Shown here: in pieces, positions 61,390-64,000 of the stretch
Layout: each line of letters starts with the position of its first letter
How positions within the stretch are numbered: position 1 is the stretch's first letter
Source of the DNA: Catenulispora acidiphila DSM 44928
Lineage (GTDB): Bacteria > Actinomycetota > Actinomycetes > Streptomycetales > Catenulisporaceae
Assembly: GCF_000024025.1 (NCBI RefSeq)
Contig: NC_013131.1
Coordinates: 62,001 to 126,000, forward strand
Length of the DNA: 64,000 bases
Direction: 5' to 3'
Position numbers and translations under genes: made by a program
The notes under the pieces: generated by a model
What the model saw: only the letters and a program-made list of their open reading frames with translations
Databases searched by the model: none
Told to the model about the DNA's origin: nothing

Positions 61390-62196
61390 ATGGCCGACGA
61401 CATCTGGAACGCCCAGCAGTACCTGCGGTTCGAGAACGACCGCCTCCGCCCCTTCCTGGACCTGGTCACCCAGCTCGACGCGGACGGCGACGTGCACACC
61501 GTCGTCGACCTGGGCTGCGGCCCGGGCAACGGGACCGCGCTGTTGGTCGACTGGTGGCCCGGCGCCCGGATCGTGGGCGTCGACTCCTCTCCGGCGATGA
61601 TCGAGGCAGCTCAGGAGCAGGCGATTCCCGGACAGGTCGAGTTCGAGCTCGGCGACCTGCGCCAGTGGCGCGCAGACGGCAAGGTGGACGTCCTGCTGGC
61701 CAACGCCGTGCTCCAGTGGGTCCCGGACCACCTGGACCTGCTCCCGGACCTGGCCGCGCAGCTCGCCCCCGGCGGCGTGCTCGGCTTCCAGGTCCCCGGC
61801 AACTTCGAGGCGCCCTCGCACCTGGCCCTCGCCGAGATGAAGCGCCGGTGGGCCGGCCGCGTCCCGGACGACCTGCAGAAGCCCGCGTCCCACGACCCGG
61901 CGGTCTACCTGGAGAAGCTGGCCGAGTCCGGGCTGGAGCCGGACGTGTGGGAGACCACGTACACCTACCTGGTCCCGGCTGACCCGGACCCGTCGGTGCC
62001 CTGCGGCGTGACGGAGTTCGTGCGCGGCAGTGCGCTGCGTCCGGCGATCAAGGCACTGAGCGAGTCCGACGCCGCCGACTTCGTGTCCGAATACGACACC
62101 CTGGCCCGCGCCGCCTACCCGGTCCGCGAACTCGGCGGGCACAGCGTGCAGCTGCTGCCGTACCGGCGGATCTTCGCCATCGGCCGGACGGTCTGA
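61390..62196 (+). CDS. tam: Trans-aconitate 2-methyltransferase
   Basis: A 268-residue class I SAM-dependent methyltransferase. The Tam family N terminus MADDIWNAQQYLRFENDRLR, PFLDLV, SAM motif VVDLGCGPGNGTALLVDWWP (residues about 37-56) and VDVLLANAVLQWVPDH, then FQVPGNFEAPSHLALAE, are all characteristic. It methyl-esterifies trans-aconitate, removing this aconitase inhibitor. ATG at 61390 with AGGAGG 4 nt upstream. It is divergent from marR and under its operators, which is unusual for a housekeeping repair enzyme. Confidence 0.92.
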   Translation: MADDIWNAQQYLRFENDRLRPFLDLVTQLDADGDVHTVVDLGCGPGNGTALLVDWWPGARIVGVDSSPAMIEAAQEQAIPGQVEFELGDLRQWRADGKVDVLLANAVLQWVPDHLDLLPDLAAQLAPGGVLGFQVPGNFEAPSHLALAEMKRRWAGRVPDDLQKPASHDPAVYLEKLAESGLEPDVWETTYTYLVPADPDPSVPCGVTEFVRGSALRPAIKALSESDAADFVSEYDTLARAAYPVRELGGHSVQLLPYRRIFAIGRTV

Positions 62197-62247
62197 GTGG
62201 CGCTGGGAAAAACGGATCAACAGAGCACCTCTGAGGGGAGAAAGACG

Positions 62248-62604
62248 ATGCTCGCAGCACTGCATCACGCACAGGTCGCCGTTCCGAAGGGCGCCGAGGA
62301 CGTCTCACGCGCCTACTATGTCGGCGTCCTGGGCATGACCGAGCTGCCCAAGCCGCCGGTCCTGGCCGCGCGCGGCGGCTGCTGGTTCGCCGCCGGCGGC
62401 CTGGAGATCCATACCGGCGTCGAAGAGCCGTTCATCCCGGCCCGCAAGGCGCATCCGGCGATCCTGGTGACTGACATCGACGAGCTGGCCGCCGCGCTCA
62501 CCGCGGCCGGGCACGAGGTCGCCTGGGACCAGACCATCCCGGACAAGCGCCGCCTGCATACCTTCGACCCGCACGGCAACCGGCTGGAGTTCATCCAGCA
62601 GTAG
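62248..62604 (+). CDS. Glyoxalase/bleomycin-resistance-fold (VOC) protein
   Basis: A 118-residue single-domain VOC protein. It has the metal-ligand histidine in LHHAQVAVP, the central GGLEIHTGVE (His/Glu region) and the closing FDPHGNRLEFIQ that is diagnostic of the family (glutamate ligand). ATG at 62248 is decided by GAGGGGAG about 8 nt upstream; a GTG right after the tam stop (62197) would add 17 residues. It follows tam in the same direction and is probably co-transcribed. Reaction unknown; bleomycin binding should not be assumed. Confidence 0.85.
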   Translation: MLAALHHAQVAVPKGAEDVSRAYYVGVLGMTELPKPPVLAARGGCWFAAGGLEIHTGVEEPFIPARKAHPAILVTDIDELAAALTAAGHEVAWDQTIPDKRRLHTFDPHGNRLEFIQQ

Positions 62605-62667
62605 CGCGTGGCAGGAGCGCCAGGACTATCGGCGCCTACAGGGCTATCGGCGTCACCAGGGGAGAAG

Positions 62668-63171
62668 CTACTCCCCGGAGTAATCCCGGCCGCGCTCGTC
62701 CAGTTCCTTGAGCAGGGACTGGAGTTCGCCGCGCACGTAGTCCCGGGTCGCGACCTCGCCGACCGCCATCCGCAGCGAGGCGATCTCCCGGGTCAGGTAC
62801 TCCATCGTCGCGAACGACAGCTCCTCGCGGGCCTTGTCCTCGGCGATCTGCACCTTGTCCCGCTCGGCCTGCCGGTTCTGCGCCAGCAGGATCAGCGGCG
62901 CGGCATACGCGGCCTGCGTGGAGAACGCCAGGTTCAGCAGGATGAAGGGGTAGGGGTCCCAGCGGATCGCCTTGGTGACCACCAGGATGTTCAGGGCGAT
63001 CCAGATCACGACGATCAGGGACTGGATGAACAGGTACCGCGCGGTGCCGAAGAAGCGCGCGATGGTCTCCGAGACCCGGCCGAAGGCGTCCGGGTCGAAC
63101 GACGGCTTCAGCGAGACCTGCCGGCGGCCGCGCGGCTGGTCCAGCCGCGGCGGGATGTATTCGCGTGCCAT
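62668..63171 (-). CDS. DUF1003 membrane protein
   Basis: A 167-residue protein with two predicted membrane segments (about residues 46-66 LFIQSLIVVIWIALNILVV and 76-96 PFILLNLAFSTQAAYAAPLI), flanked by the DUF1003 hallmark ARFFGTARYLF and ILLAQNRQAERDK, then a long coiled coil (about 100-160). In actinobacteria it often sits next to MgtE-N/CBS proteins, as here: its ATG follows directly after the neighbour's TAG stop (TAGATG). The pair may act in magnesium or membrane-related control; this is inference. Confidence 0.88.
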   Translation of the reverse strand: MAREYIPPRLDQPRGRRQVSLKPSFDPDAFGRVSETIARFFGTARYLFIQSLIVVIWIALNILVVTKAIRWDPYPFILLNLAFSTQAAYAAPLILLAQNRQAERDKVQIAEDKAREELSFATMEYLTREIASLRMAVGEVATRDYVRGELQSLLKELDERGRDYSGE

Positions 63172-64000
63172 CTATCCCTCCCCCGGCCCGGTGCGGATTG
63201 GGCTGGGCGCCCCGTCCGCGGCGTCCTGCCCCTCCAACAGCTCCACGACCTCGCGCGCCTCCGGCGGCAGCTCGTCGTGCGGGTGGCTGCCCGGAGGCCG
63301 CAGCCGCCAGTCGTCCGGCAGCAGGTGGTCCAGCACGTCGTCGACGGTGACGGCGCCCAGCAGCCGGTCGTCGGCGTCCACCACCGGCACGGCGACCAGG
63401 TTGTAGGTCGCCATGTACGCCGTGACCTCGTTCAGCATCGTGTCCGGCGCCAGCGGCTCCAGCTCGACGTCCACCGCCGCCGACACCAGCGCCATCGGCG
63501 GCTCGCGCAGCAGCCGCTGGATGTGCACGGCGCCCAGGTAGCGGCCGGTCGGGGTCTCCGTCGGCGCGCGGGTGACGAACACCAGCGAGGCGTTCGCCGG
63601 CGTCCGCTCCTCGTCCCGGACCAGCGCCAGCGCCTCGGCGACGGTCGCGTTCGGCAGCAGGATGATCGGGTCGGAGTTCATCAGACCGCCGGCGGTGTCC
63701 TCGCGGTAGGACAGCAGCCGCCGCACCGGGTTCGCGTCCTGCGGTTCCATCAGCGCCAGCAGCCGCTCGGCCTCGTCCGCGCTCAGCTCGCCGAGCAGGT
63801 CGGCGGCGTCGTCGGGGTCCATCGCCTCCAGCACGTCGGCGGCGCGCTCCGACTCCAGTTCGCCCAGGATCTCCACCTGGTCGTCCTCGGGCAGCTCCTC
63901 CATGACGTCGGCGAGGCGCTCGTCGTCCAGCGCCGCGGCGACCTCCCCGCGCCGCCGGGGCGACAGCTCGTGCATGACGTGCGCCAGGTCGGCGGCGTGC
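63172..64000 (-). CDS. MgtE-N/CBS domain protein, 3' part (start outside window)
   Basis: About 275 residues remain, with the frame open to the right edge ([20 protein letters not shown]). The visible part is the MgtE intracellular N domain (superhelical repeats: [39 protein letters not shown]) and two CBS domains ([53 protein letters not shown], split here). It ends soon after the CBS pair without any membrane segments, so it is not a full MgtE channel; related Streptomyces proteins lack the channel too. It probably senses magnesium or adenine nucleotides. Translated just before DUF1003. Confidence 0.85.
   Translation of the reverse strand, partial: HAADLAHVMHELSPRRRGEVAAALDDERLADVMEELPEDDQVEILGELESERAADVLEAMDPDDAADLLGELSADEAERLLALMEPQDANPVRRLLSYREDTAGGLMNSDPIILLPNATVAEALALVRDEERTPANASLVFVTRAPTETPTGRYLGAVHIQRLLREPPMALVSAAVDVELEPLAPDTMLNEVTAYMATYNLVAVPVVDADDRLLGAVTVDDVLDHLLPDDWRLRPPGSHPHDELPPEAREVVELLEGQDAADGAPSPIRTGPGEG

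Overview
The window is 64 kb of chromosomal DNA from a high-GC actinomycete, most likely a Streptomyces/Catenulispora-type soil organism. Signs of this are strongly G/C-ending codons, frequent GTG starts, 4-bp ATGA/GTGA gene overlaps, a dnaK-grpE-dnaJ-hspR-clpB cluster, a bacterial proteasome activator (Bpa), an igr-type steroid side-chain module, DUF1707-FHA and SpoIIE-type phosphatase proteins, and many -10 hexamers placed 6-7 nt before the start codon (leaderless mRNAs). I see no rRNA, tRNA, CRISPR array, prophage or intact insertion sequence. About 65 protein genes fill nearly all of the sequence.

Region by region. 1-2.5 kb: the 3' end of a steroid side-chain operon (acyl-CoA dehydrogenase, ChsH1-like hydratase, Ltp2 aldolase). 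2.6-12.6 kb: HAD hydrolase, TipA-like MerR regulator, NhaA, acetyl-CoA synthetase with a CRP-like site in its promoter, a LytS/LytR-type two-component system, TetR plus alpha/beta hydrolase, and a CooC/MinD-like ATPase. 12.8-19.4 kb: a degenerate Fic-like protein, a divergent SDR/TetR pair with operators, a lower-GC gap that looks like a structured non-coding RNA, quinone oxidoreductase, Bpa, a phosphotransferase and an anchored esterase. 19.5-27.6 kb: a membrane protein and the HspR-controlled chaperone cluster with a HAIR operator. 27.7-32.4 kb: a HipA-like kinase/DUF3037 pair, an SDR, a membrane Ser/Thr kinase with a fibronectin-like ectodomain, and a nitrilase-family amidase. 32.5-36.2 kb: the E1alpha-E1beta-E2 operon of a branched-chain 2-oxoacid dehydrogenase, divergent from an orphan LuxR-type response regulator.

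37-44.8 kb: TetR/FAD monooxygenase divergent pair with three tandem operators, prephenate dehydratase, a J-domain-like protein, pxpA plus a fused pxpBC (5-oxoprolinase), and a Myb/SANT-like low-complexity protein inside a block of unusual G-over-C strand skew. 44.8-49.5 kb: DUF1707-FHA protein, a lipoprotein serpin, a 223-bp MITE sitting exactly between two convergent genes, nitroreductase, a CpaB-like SAF protein, a cluster of DnaA boxes, and an FmdB zinc-ribbon protein with a Ser/Gly tail. 49.6-56.1 kb: PAS-GAF-PP2C-ATPase signalling protein, 5-formyl-THF cyclo-ligase, a diguanylate cyclase, GalU, MoeA and MoaC. 56.2-64 kb: MFS exporter with a perfect CRP palindrome, a metallo-beta-lactamase/Rieske fusion, a secreted GDSL esterase, MarR and trans-aconitate methyltransferase flanking two MarR palindromes, a glyoxalase-fold protein, DUF1003 and a truncated MgtE-N/CBS protein.

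The genes are mostly core metabolism, stress response and signalling. The most unusual items are the candidate 6S-like RNA (15.18-15.38 kb), the MITE (47.39-47.61 kb), the HipA-like/DUF3037 pair, the serpin, the DnaA-box cluster, the ten-unit 11-bp repeat after marR, and the set of predicted leaderless promoters. All functions are read from sequence patterns and family knowledge; nothing here was tested by database search.
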